Assembly: GCA_005776735.1 (NCBI GenBank)
Contig: SXOM01000660.1
Location: 1-9,645 of the forward strand
Direction: 5' to 3'
Source: Pseudomonadota bacterium
GTDB taxonomy: Bacteria > Myxococcota_A > UBA796 > SXON01
Length of the DNA stretch: 9,645 nt
The translations under genes and the position numbers were made by a program. Numbering within the stretch: position 1 is the stretch's first letter; every line of letters starts with the position of its first letter. A model generated the notes under the pieces. It was given only the letters and a program-made list of their open reading frames with translations. It did not search any database and was not told the DNA's origin. This document shows positions 1-5,847 of the stretch, in pieces.

Positions 1-405
1 CAGGACCGCACCATCTACGAAGACGCGGTCTTCGCCCGCATGTTGGTGAACATCGGGCTGATGGAGGAGCGCGACTATCGCACGTACCTCAGCTTGTTCC
101 GCCACATGTCGAACTTCATGTGCCGCCCGCACGTGATCGTCTACCTCGACGTGAAGCCCGAGCGGTCGATGGAGCGCATCCGCATGCGCTCGCGCGACGT
201 CGAGTCCGGGGTGAGCCTGAAGTACCTGGAGGCGTTGTACGAGGAGTACGGTCGCTTCATCCAAGACATCTCGCGCACCATCCCGGTCATCACCGTGGAC
301 TACGACCGCTTCCGCGACGTGGAGGAGATGGCCACCGTCATCGAGAACGAGTACCTCAACGCCAGCTTCTTGCGTCAGGTGCGCTGGGAGCCTACGCGCG
401 GGTAG
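1..405 (+). CDS. Deoxynucleoside kinase (dNK/dGK family), 3' part only
   Basis: The reading frame is already open at base 1 and ends with TAG at 403-405, leaving 134 C-terminal residues; the start codon and the N-terminal P-loop lie outside the window. The visible part opens with DRTIYEDAVFA, which matches the (D/E)RS-type substrate/catalytic motif of the deoxynucleoside kinase family. Next come a hydrophobic strand ending in VIVYLDV and a LID-like stretch rich in arginine (RIRMRSRD) followed by YLEALYEEY, the usual order in this family. Known members phosphorylate deoxyadenosine, deoxycytidine or deoxyguanosine with ATP in the cytosol as salvage enzymes; the substrate cannot be told from this fragment. 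The gene converges on the ATPase gene and overlaps it by 14 bp (392-405). The identity is fairly secure; the base specificity is unknown. Confidence 0.85.
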   Translation, partial: QDRTIYEDAVFARMLVNIGLMEERDYRTYLSLFRHMSNFMCRPHVIVYLDVKPERSMERIRMRSRDVESGVSLKYLEALYEEYGRFIQDISRTIPVITVDYDRFRDVEEMATVIENEYLNASFLRQVRWEPTRG

Positions 406-410
406 GCTCC
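387..410. terminator. Stop-codon-spanning hairpin shared by two convergent genes
   Basis: Bases 387-395 (GGAGCCTAC) and 402-410 (GTAGGCTCC) form a perfect 9-bp inverted repeat around a 6-base loop, with further pairing outside if one G is bulged. The plus-strand TAG (403-405) lies in the right arm and the minus-strand TAG (392-394) in the left arm. As a result both proteins end in E-P-T-R plus one residue. There is no T-run on either side, so this is a candidate bidirectional terminator or mRNA 3'-end stabiliser, not a textbook intrinsic terminator. Confidence 0.55.
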
Positions 411-1558
411 AGCAGGGTGCCGACCGCCCACCAGGGCACGATCTCCACGTCTCCGCGGCGGTCGCCGGTGTCTCCCGCGTACACCACCGCCCGCCGGAGC
501 CCGGGCACCAGCGTGGACAGGGCGTCGAGCGGCCGGATGGCGTCGGCAGCGACCGTGAGGCCTGACTTGACTTCGACCGCCAGGAGTCCCTCGGGCCCGG
601 ACACCAGGACGTCGACCTCGTGCCCGCCGTGGGTGCGCCAGAAGCTGAGGGAGTGGGGCATCAGGCCGTTCCGAATGTGCTTGACGAGCTCACCGACGAC
701 CAGCGTCTCGAACAGCGGGCCGCGCAGCGCCCCCCATCGCAGCGGAGTCACGTCGCGAACACCGGCGAGCCAGGCCGCCAGGCCAACGTCGAGGAAGTAC
801 AACTTCGGCGCCTTGGTGAGCCGCTTTCCGAGGTTGGAGTGGTGGGGCATCAACCGCATCACGAGGTGGCTTGCTTCGAGCACCCCGATCCAGGCCTGCG
901 CCGTCGGGTGGGTGATCCCCGCGTCGGCAGCCAGCGCGCTCAGGTTCAACAATTGCCCCGACCGAGCCGCGCAAAGCTGCACGAAGCGGTGGAACGCCGC
1001 CAGGTCGCGCACGTTCGTCAGCTGCCGAACATCACGTTCGACATAGGTGGCGACGTAGTCCGAGAACCAGACGTGAGGCGGAATCCGCCGATCGTGCACC
1101 GGCGGGTACAGCCCGTGGAGCAGGTAGTCCTCGACGGCGAGCGCGGGGCGATGTGGGGCCACCTCGGCGATGGTGAACGGAAGCAGGGTCAACGCGCCGG
1201 CCCGCCCCGCCAGGGACTGGGCCACTCCGGAGTGCAGGCCGAACTGCTGGCTGCCGGTGAGGACGAACTGACCGGAGCGCCCCGTCTCGTCCACGCGCGT
1301 CTGCACGTAGGAGAACAGCTCGGGCGCGCGCTGCACCTCGTCGAGCACGGCCCCGTCCGGGTAACGGGCCAAGAAGCCGCGAGGATCGGCCGCCGCGAAC
1401 CCGCGCAGGTCAGGGTCTTCCAGGCTGGCGTAGGGCATCTCGGGGAGGCAAGCCCGAACCAGCGTCGTCTTTCCGGACTGGCGCGGCCCGGCGATGACGA
1501 CCACCGGGTACCACCCCAGCAACCGGCGGAGGGCTGGCTCCGCAGAACGCGCGTACAT
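392..1558 (-). CDS. AAA_14/DUF4143-type P-loop ATPase with C-terminal nuclease-like domain
   Basis: The 388-residue protein has the usual length and domain order of the family. A P-loop GPRQSGKTT is at about residues 24-32, a Walker B-type strand AVLDEVQ (D73, E74) at about 70-76, and a sensor-like LTGSQQF at about 100-106. A DUF4143-like middle region follows (YVERDVRQL near 172-180, then a winged-helix-like segment). The C-terminus (about 310-335) carries E-V-D-V-L-V and L-L-A-V-E-V-K-S-G, the spacing of a PD-(D/E)XK nuclease-like fold. Proteins of this kind are common and patchily distributed; their role is not well established, and defence or toxin-like roles are only suggestions. The ATG at 1556-1558 is the only good start, with an in-frame stop shortly upstream and no Shine-Dalgarno sequence. 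The gene has its own promoter and probably forms a separate unit from the permease gene 74 bp upstream. Confidence 0.88.
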   Translation of the reverse strand: MYARSAEPALRRLLGWYPVVVIAGPRQSGKTTLVRACLPEMPYASLEDPDLRGFAAADPRGFLARYPDGAVLDEVQRAPELFSYVQTRVDETGRSGQFVLTGSQQFGLHSGVAQSLAGRAGALTLLPFTIAEVAPHRPALAVEDYLLHGLYPPVHDRRIPPHVWFSDYVATYVERDVRQLTNVRDLAAFHRFVQLCAARSGQLLNLSALAADAGITHPTAQAWIGVLEASHLVMRLMPHHSNLGKRLTKAPKLYFLDVGLAAWLAGVRDVTPLRWGALRGPLFETLVVGELVKHIRNGLMPHSLSFWRTHGGHEVDVLVSGPEGLLAVEVKSGLTVAADAIRPLDALSTLVPGLRRAVVYAGDTGDRRGDVEIVPWWAVGTLLEPTRA

Positions 1559-1564
1559 CGGGCA

Positions 1565-1592
1565 GATGTAGCCGCTCCCTGCAGATTGTCAA
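1565..1592 (-). promoter_or_regulatory. Sigma70-like promoter of the AAA_14/DUF4143 gene
   Basis: On the minus strand a perfect TTGACA (plus bases 1587-1592) is followed after 16 bp by TACATC (1565-1570), a 3-of-6 match to the -10 consensus. Only six bases separate the -10 box from the ATG, so transcription would begin at or next to the start codon. The absent Shine-Dalgarno sequence fits a leaderless mRNA. This short stretch is clearly more AT-rich than its surroundings. Confidence 0.5.
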
Positions 1593-1606
1593 TCGAATTT
1601 ACAATC
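1584..1606. promoter_or_regulatory. Operator-like inverted repeat over the -35 box
   Basis: The arms GATTGTCAAT (1584-1593) and ATTTACAATC (1597-1606) are complementary at 9 of 10 positions around a 3-bp centre. The size and symmetry suit a dimeric repressor. It covers the TTGACA of the ATPase promoter, so bound protein would block polymerase. The binding protein is unknown; no obvious repressor gene is adjacent. Confidence 0.5.
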
Positions 1607-1632
1607 CGCACGATCCGCCCACCTCTCCGCCT

Positions 1633-3171
1633 TCAACCTCGACGAATGCGGGTGAGCAGCAGGTAGGTGCCCAACGCGATGCCCACCCCGGTGAACCACG
1701 CGTACGGGTAGATGGCCAGGAACGCGTCGGGGACCGAATCCACGAGCTTCGTCGCGACCAGGAAGCCGGGGAGATTCGGCAGGATACCCGCGATCAGCGC
1801 CACGTTCGCCGCGGCGTTGAAGCGCGGCACCGGACCGTCCTCGCGGAACAGGTCGCGGACCACGAGCTCCTGCCGACGCACGATCCAGTAGTCCGCGATC
1901 ATGATGGCCGCGACGGGCCCGAGCAGCATGCCCACGCCGCCGAGCCAGCCGTCCAGGTAGGTGCTGGCGTCGGCCATCAGCTTCCACGGCAAACAGACGA
2001 TGCCGAGCACGCCGGTGATCAGGCCGCCGGTCTTGAAGCTGATCCACTTCGGCGCGAGGTTGGCGAAGTCGTTGGCCGGACCCACCACGTTGGCGGCGAT
2101 GTTCACCGAGAGCGTGGCGAGGACGATGCCGAAGACGGCGATGACCGCGACCGCAGCGCGCGTGGCGGCCGACTCGATGAGCGGCGCAGTGAGGCCGGGG
2201 GGCGCCGACGACGACGTCATCAGACCGAGCAGGTACTCGGGGTTCCACAACTTCTCCATCGGCGCGCCAGGGATGATCGCCACCGAGGCGCTGGTGATGA
2301 GCACCGCGAGCGCCGAGAACGCGATCATCGTCGTCGGCAACCCGAGCGCCTGCCCGAGGAATTGTTCGCGCTGCCCGCGCCCGAACCGCGTGAAGTCGGG
2401 GATGTTGAGGGCAAGCGTGCTCCAGAAGCTCACCATGGCGGTCACCGACGGCACGAGCACCGGCCAGAACTCGCCGATGCTCGCGTAGCGCGAGGGCTGC
2501 CCGACCAGCGGACCGAACCCGTCGGCGCGCACGTAGACCCACCCCAGCAGCGCCACCGCGAGCACCAGAACGATGGGCGCCGCCCAGTTCTCGAAGATGC
2601 GCACCGCGTCCATGCCACGGTAGATGATGAACAGGTTCATCACCCAGAAGATGCCGAAGCCGATGCCGCTCGGCAGCTCGAGCCCGGCGAACGTCCAGCC
2701 GCCGCCCAGGTGCAGGAAGCCCGGCCAGAACGTGGCGATGAACGTCTTGACCGCCTCACCGCCCAGGAAGGTGTTGATGCCGAACCACCCGCACGCGACC
2801 AGCGCCCGCAGCACGGCCGGGATCTTGGCGCCTTCGGTGCCGAAGCTCGCGCGCGCCAGCACCGGGAAGCTGATGCCGTACCGCGTGCCGGGGTGCGCGT
2901 TGAGCAGGATGGGCACGAGCACGATGAGGTTCCCGAGCCCGATGACCACCAGCGCCTGCCACCAGTTCATCCCCTTCGCCATCAGGCCGCCGGCGAGCGT
3001 GTAGGTGGGGATGCAGTGCGCCATGCTGATCCACAACGCAGCGAACGCGTAGGTGGACCACGTGCGGTAGCTCGGCGGAACGGGCGCGAGGTCGGGGTTG
3101 TAGAGCGCGCTCTGTTCGAGGTCGCGGCCGAGCGCGTCCAGCGCCTCCTCGGCGTAGTCGCCGTGCTTCAC
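1633..3171 (-). CDS. NCS1-family nucleobase/hydantoin/allantoin permease
   Basis: This polytopic inner-membrane transporter of about 512 residues, with roughly twelve hydrophobic segments, has clear nucleobase:cation symporter-1 signatures. NPDLAPVP plus RTW stands before the first helix, WISMAHCIPTY is in helix 1, and CGWFGINTFLGGEAV corresponds to the substrate-contact helix of Mhp1-like members. SLSVNIAANVVGPANDF followed by SFKTGGLITG, then GPVAAIMIADYW, complete the pattern. The family imports cytosine, uracil, allantoin or hydantoins with Na+ or H+; the neighbouring PreA-like and cytosine deaminase genes favour a pyrimidine or related ring. I chose the GTG at 3169-3171 because GGAG lies five bases upstream. 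A TTG at 3208-3210 would add 13 residues but has no ribosome-binding site. The gene lies 88-127 bp behind the PreA-like gene in the same direction, so co-transcription is likely. The exact substrate is not determined. Confidence 0.9.
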   Translation of the reverse strand: MKHGDYAEEALDALGRDLEQSALYNPDLAPVPPSYRTWSTYAFAALWISMAHCIPTYTLAGGLMAKGMNWWQALVVIGLGNLIVLVPILLNAHPGTRYGISFPVLARASFGTEGAKIPAVLRALVACGWFGINTFLGGEAVKTFIATFWPGFLHLGGGWTFAGLELPSGIGFGIFWVMNLFIIYRGMDAVRIFENWAAPIVLVLAVALLGWVYVRADGFGPLVGQPSRYASIGEFWPVLVPSVTAMVSFWSTLALNIPDFTRFGRGQREQFLGQALGLPTTMIAFSALAVLITSASVAIIPGAPMEKLWNPEYLLGLMTSSSAPPGLTAPLIESAATRAAVAVIAVFGIVLATLSVNIAANVVGPANDFANLAPKWISFKTGGLITGVLGIVCLPWKLMADASTYLDGWLGGVGMLLGPVAAIMIADYWIVRRQELVVRDLFREDGPVPRFNAAANVALIAGILPNLPGFLVATKLVDSVPDAFLAIYPYAWFTGVGIALGTYLLLTRIRRG

Positions 3172-3220
3172 CTTCACTCCGGGGTCGGGCGGAGTGTAGC
3201 GGAAACGCAACGACTTTTGG

Positions 3221-3286
3221 GCGCCGGGCCGCGACCGACCGGGCGGCGGCAGGGTCCGGCGCCCGGCGCGCGCCGAAGCGGCGCGC
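3221..3286. other. GC-rich inverted repeats between the PreA-like and permease genes
   Basis: Two structures lie in the gap. The first is an 8-bp perfect stem GCGCGCCG/CGGCGCGC (3268-3275 with 3279-3286, 3-base loop). The second is a longer-range pair GCGCCGGGC (3221-3229) with GCCCGGCGC (3261-3269), which overlaps the first and so is mutually exclusive with it. No T-run follows on the minus strand. They could attenuate or stabilise the transcript between the two genes, or be a by-product of extreme GC content. Confidence 0.35.
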
Positions 3287-3298
3287 CCTCGCCCCGGC

Positions 3299-4426
3299 TC
3301 ACTCCTTGTGGGAGACGAGCTGTCCGGCTTCGGCCACGAAGTTGGTCTTTCCCCACTCGGTGTCGCGGTTGGCGAGCTCCGCGGCCTTCGCCGCCTTCTT
3401 TGCCGCCTGCAGCTCCACGAGGTGATGATGCGTCGTGAAGTAGGGCAGGGACTTGCCGATCGCCTCCTGCACCGTCGCGAAGCCGTGCTGCTTCAAGAAC
3501 GCGGCCAGCCCCTCCCCGAGCTCGGTGACCATCTCGAACCCCTGGAGCATCGGACCGGTGCAGCTCTGCACGGTACTGGCCCCCATGAGCAGGAACTCGA
3601 TGGCGTCGGTGCTCGAGCACACGCCCCCGATGCCCGAGATGGTGAAGCCCGGCTGGTCGGTGGCGATCTCGCCGACCATGCGCAGCGCGATGGGCTTGAC
3701 CGCGCGGTAGCTGTACCCACCGAACGTGGAGTGCCCTTCGACCGTGGGCGTGGGGCGCAAGGTCTTGAGGTTGATGCCGACCGTCGACAGGATGGTGTTG
3801 ATCGCGGCGACGCCGTGGGCACCACCGGCCTTCGCAGCGCGCGCAGGAACGCGGATGTCGGTGATGTTCGGCGTCATCTTCGCCCACACCGGCTTGCCGC
3901 CGGCCACCTGCACCACCCAGCTCGTGACCTCCTGCACCATCGCCGGGTTCTGGCCCATCGCCGCGCCCATCCCCGTCTCGGGGTGACCGTGCGGGCACGA
4001 GAAGTTGAGCTCCAGCGCATCGCAGCCGGCGGCGAAGCAGCGCGACGCGAGCTCCTGCCACCGCGCCTTGTCGTAGCACTCCATGATGCTGCCGATGAGG
4101 ATGCGGTCGGGCCACTCGGCCTTGACCTTGCGGAAGTCGGCCTCCCAGTCCTCGAACGGGCGGTCGCTGATGAGCTCGATGTTCTGGAAACCGATGGTCT
4201 CGCCCGCCGGCGTGTTGAGCTTGCCGTAGCGGGGCTGCACGTTGACCACCGGCGTGTCGGTGAGCGCGGTGGTCTTGGCGACCACGCCGCCCCAACCGGC
4301 CGCGAACGCCTTGCCGATGACGACGGCGTTGGTGGACGGCGGCCCGCTCCCGATCACGAAGGGGTTGGGGAAGCGCATGCCGTTGACGGTCACCGCGAGC
4401 GTGCCGTCCGTCAGGATCGAGGACAT
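3299..4426 (-). CDS. preA: PreA-like dihydropyrimidine dehydrogenase (FMN domain only)
   Basis: The 375-residue protein has the TIM-barrel FMN domain of the dihydroorotate/dihydropyrimidine dehydrogenase family. Landmarks are NPFVIGSGPPS (21-31), GWGGVVAKT (44-52), ELNFSCPHG (139-147), MGAAMGQNP (153-161), WAKMTPNITD (181-190), AAINT (207-211), GGYSYRAVKPIALR (236-249) and SGIGGV (264-269). PreA reduces uracil or thymine to the dihydro form with electrons passed from NADH through PreT. E. coli PreA (about 411 residues) carries a C-terminal two-cluster ferredoxin domain. Here the last 45 residues are an Ala/Lys-rich tail without cysteine, and no PreT is nearby. The residue aligning with the catalytic loop cysteine of mammalian dihydropyrimidine dehydrogenase appears to be Met157. 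The ATG at 4424-4426 has GGAG seven bases upstream. The family is certain; whether uracil is the substrate is less so. Confidence 0.85.
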   Translation of the reverse strand: MSSILTDGTLAVTVNGMRFPNPFVIGSGPPSTNAVVIGKAFAAGWGGVVAKTTALTDTPVVNVQPRYGKLNTPAGETIGFQNIELISDRPFEDWEADFRKVKAEWPDRILIGSIMECYDKARWQELASRCFAAGCDALELNFSCPHGHPETGMGAAMGQNPAMVQEVTSWVVQVAGGKPVWAKMTPNITDIRVPARAAKAGGAHGVAAINTILSTVGINLKTLRPTPTVEGHSTFGGYSYRAVKPIALRMVGEIATDQPGFTISGIGGVCSSTDAIEFLLMGASTVQSCTGPMLQGFEMVTELGEGLAAFLKQHGFATVQEAIGKSLPYFTTHHHLVELQAAKKAAKAAELANRDTEWGKTNFVAEAGQLVSHKE

Positions 4427-4453
4427 TCCAGGTCTCCAAACGCCAGCGTACCA

Positions 4454-4480
4454 CGCGCGCGGGCCGCCGGGCAGCGCGCG
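4454..4480. other. Alternating CG hairpin upstream of the PreA-like gene
   Basis: CGCGCGC (4454-4460) and GCGCGCG (4474-4480) pair perfectly around a 13-base loop in the 77-bp gap between the small membrane gene and the PreA-like gene. It could act as a weak terminator or attenuator for minus-strand transcripts. No T-run is present. A weak -10-like TACGCT (minus strand, about 4445-4450) sits between it and the start of the PreA-like gene. Confidence 0.3.
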
Positions 4481-4503
4481 CGGGCGGCGTGCGCGCCCCC
4501 GCG

Positions 4504-4911
4504 TCACCCCGCGTTGCGGGCCGCTTCCCCCACCGGGGTGTGACAACGGGCACAGGGACCCGGCTCGCCGAACATCGGCGCATGCCGCACCGCGCCCGGG
4601 GCGTGCGACGCGACGCTCCCGAGCACGACGGCGCCCACCAGGCCGGCAAGCGGCGCTCCCGCCGACGCGGCGATCGCGAACGTCGCCAGCTTCGCGAACA
4701 ACAACCACGCCTGCCCCCAGCGCAGCCAGTCCAGGCCGTGCCGCCACAACTCGCTGGCGACCATGCCGGCGCCGGTGAGGAGGACCCCGGCCGTCGCGCC
4801 CGACGCGGCGCCCGGCGTGACCACCTCGACGAAACAGGCCGCGACCGCCAACAAGTGCAGCGTGCGGAGGGCGATGTCGAGCCAGCGGTGCAGATCGGAG
4901 CGGCGACGCAT
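4504..4911 (-). CDS. Small four-helix membrane protein with C-terminal CARCH
   Basis: The 135-residue protein is probably an integral inner-membrane protein. Hydrophobic segments lie at about 16-34, 38-54, 68-83 and 86-102. The N-terminus is basic (MRRRSDLHRW) and the segment after the last helix (SHAPGAVRH) is conserved-looking, followed by a short tail with CARCH at 120-124. I do not recognise a named family, though the pattern of short helices, a W-rich loop (DWLRWGQAW) and a closing SHAPG.. motif looks like a conserved uncharacterised group. I chose the ATG at 4909-4911 because GAGG stands six bases upstream; an in-frame ATG at 4921-4923 has no such signal. The gene lies 77 bp upstream of the PreA-like gene in the same direction and divergent from the Crp/Fnr-type regulator, so it may be the first gene of the minus-strand unit. 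Function unknown. Confidence 0.65.
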   Translation of the reverse strand: MRRRSDLHRWLDIALRTLHLLAVAACFVEVVTPGAASGATAGVLLTGAGMVASELWRHGLDWLRWGQAWLLFAKLATFAIAASAGAPLAGLVGAVVLGSVASHAPGAVRHAPMFGEPGPCARCHTPVGEAARNAG

Positions 4912-4956
4912 GCCCAGCCTCATGCAAGCGCTATGCCGGTTCAGGCTGCGAAAGAT

Positions 4957-4976
4957 AACGGACACTGGCATCCGTT
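4957..4976. promoter_or_regulatory. Operator-like dyad AACGGA-N8-TCCGTT between divergent genes
   Basis: Six-base arms AACGGA (4957-4962) and TCCGTT (4971-4976) are perfectly complementary around eight bases. The site is in the 82-bp region between the divergent membrane-protein and Crp/Fnr-type genes. It is 17 bp before the regulator's ATG and overlaps the edge of a weak plus-strand -10-like GATAAC (4954-4959). The arms differ from the classic FNR (TTGAT/ATCAA) and CRP (TGTGA/TCACA) half-sites. An autoregulatory site is plausible but unproven. Confidence 0.4.
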
Positions 4977-4993
4977 TTGCACGCTGGTCCACC

Positions 4994-5710
4994 ATGCCGC
5001 TGTGCGTCCACCCTGACGACTCCACGATCCTGCTCGGACGCATCCCGCTGTTCGACGGGCTCCGGCACGAGGAGATCTCGCGGGTGCACACGCTCGGCCG
5101 GCGCGAGCCCGTCGCCGAAGGGCAATGGCTGTTCCGTGAGGGGGAGCGCGCCGACACCCTCTTCCTGCTCGGCTCCGGCCGCGTGCGCATCGTGCAGAAG
5201 GCGCCCGGCGACCGCCAGGTGGTGGTACACCTCGTGGCGCCCGGCGAAGTCTTCGGGTGCTCCGCGCTCACGCCGGGATGCCGATACGCCGGCTCCGCCG
5301 AGGTCGTCGCCGCAGGATGTGTGGAGCGCTTCGACGCCGAAGCCGTGCACACCATGGACCTCGAGTTCCCGGAGATCGCCCGAAACGCGCTGCGGGTGCT
5401 CGCTGCCCGCATGCGCGCGCTCGAGGCGCGGTACCGCGCGTGCGTCGCGTCGCGGGTCGAGACCCGGCTCGCGGAGACCCTGGTGGGGCTCGCCGCGTCG
5501 TGCGCAGTCCCGGACCCGCAGGGCGGCCTGCGCATCGCCATGCGGTTGTCGCGCCAGGACCTCGCCGAGCTCGCCGGGACCACGATGTTCACGGTGTCGC
5601 GCACGCTGGCGGCGTGGGAGCAGCGCGGCCTGGTCGACGTCGGCCGGCACCGGGTACGGGTGGTCGACCTGGCCGGGCTGCGGGCGGTGGCCGCCGCTGG
5701 GACTGGGTGA
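4994..5710 (+). CDS. Crp/Fnr-family transcriptional regulator
   Basis: The 238-residue protein has two domains. A cyclic-nucleotide-binding-type beta-roll (about 15-115) begins IPLFDGLRHEEI and has the typical FREGERADTLFLLGSGRVRIV. A long dimer helix follows (about 120-165), then a C-terminal winged helix (about 180-230) with MRLSRQDLAELAG and the recognition helix TTMFTVSRTLAAWEQRGLV. In the phosphate-binding cassette, the positions of the CRP cAMP ligands Glu72 and Arg82 appear to be Cys89 and a small residue, so cAMP is unlikely as ligand. The four-cysteine FNR iron-sulfur pattern is also missing. The recognition helix keeps Ser-Arg but has Thr in place of the usual Glu, predicting a half-site unlike FNR's. 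No Shine-Dalgarno sequence precedes the ATG. It lies between the PreA-like/permease unit and the cytosine deaminase gene, making it the best candidate local regulator. The effector is unknown. Confidence 0.88.
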   Translation: MPLCVHPDDSTILLGRIPLFDGLRHEEISRVHTLGRREPVAEGQWLFREGERADTLFLLGSGRVRIVQKAPGDRQVVVHLVAPGEVFGCSALTPGCRYAGSAEVVAAGCVERFDAEAVHTMDLEFPEIARNALRVLAARMRALEARYRACVASRVETRLAETLVGLAASCAVPDPQGGLRIAMRLSRQDLAELAGTTMFTVSRTLAAWEQRGLVDVGRHRVRVVDLAGLRAVAAAGTG

Positions 5711-5721
5711 AGCGGACGCAT

Positions 5722-5746
5722 GCGGGCGGCGCAGATCGCCGCCCGC
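5722..5746 (+). terminator. Strong hairpin after the regulator gene
   Basis: GCGGGCGGCG (5722-5731) and CGCCGCCCGC (5737-5746) form a perfect 10-bp stem with loop CAGAT, starting 11 bases after the TGA. A short AATTTT follows about 15 bases later (5762-5767) instead of a direct U-run, so termination is likely but not certain. If it works, the deaminase gene needs its own promoter in the rest of the 137-bp gap (5711-5847), where I see no convincing one. Confidence 0.55.
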
Positions 5747-5847
5747 GCGGCGCCCACCGGAATTTTCGCCCCCGCCGCGCGGCGCCGCCCCGCCCCACCG
5801 CGCTTCGGGACGGGCCGCTGGCGCCGCCCAACGGTTACCCGCCCCCG

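Noticed and set aside
620..1666. A 348-codon plus-strand open frame opposite the ATPase gene
   Set aside because: The minus-strand frame carries a full set of P-loop and nuclease-like motifs. The plus-strand translation has no recognisable domain and biased composition.
2362..3438. A 358-codon plus-strand open frame opposite the permease gene
   Set aside because: It is antisense to clear NCS1 transporter sequence and crosses the intergenic gap; its composition is that of a GC-rich shadow.
4383..4388. TTGACG inside the start of the PreA-like gene as a plus-strand promoter
   Set aside because: It is antisense within coding sequence, has no matching -10 box at the right distance, and no plus-strand gene follows nearby.
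4540..4554. CARCH in the small membrane protein as a heme c attachment site
   Set aside because: Predicted topology puts the tail in the cytoplasm, where cytochrome c maturation does not act, and there is only one motif in a short tail. Kept only as a point to check.
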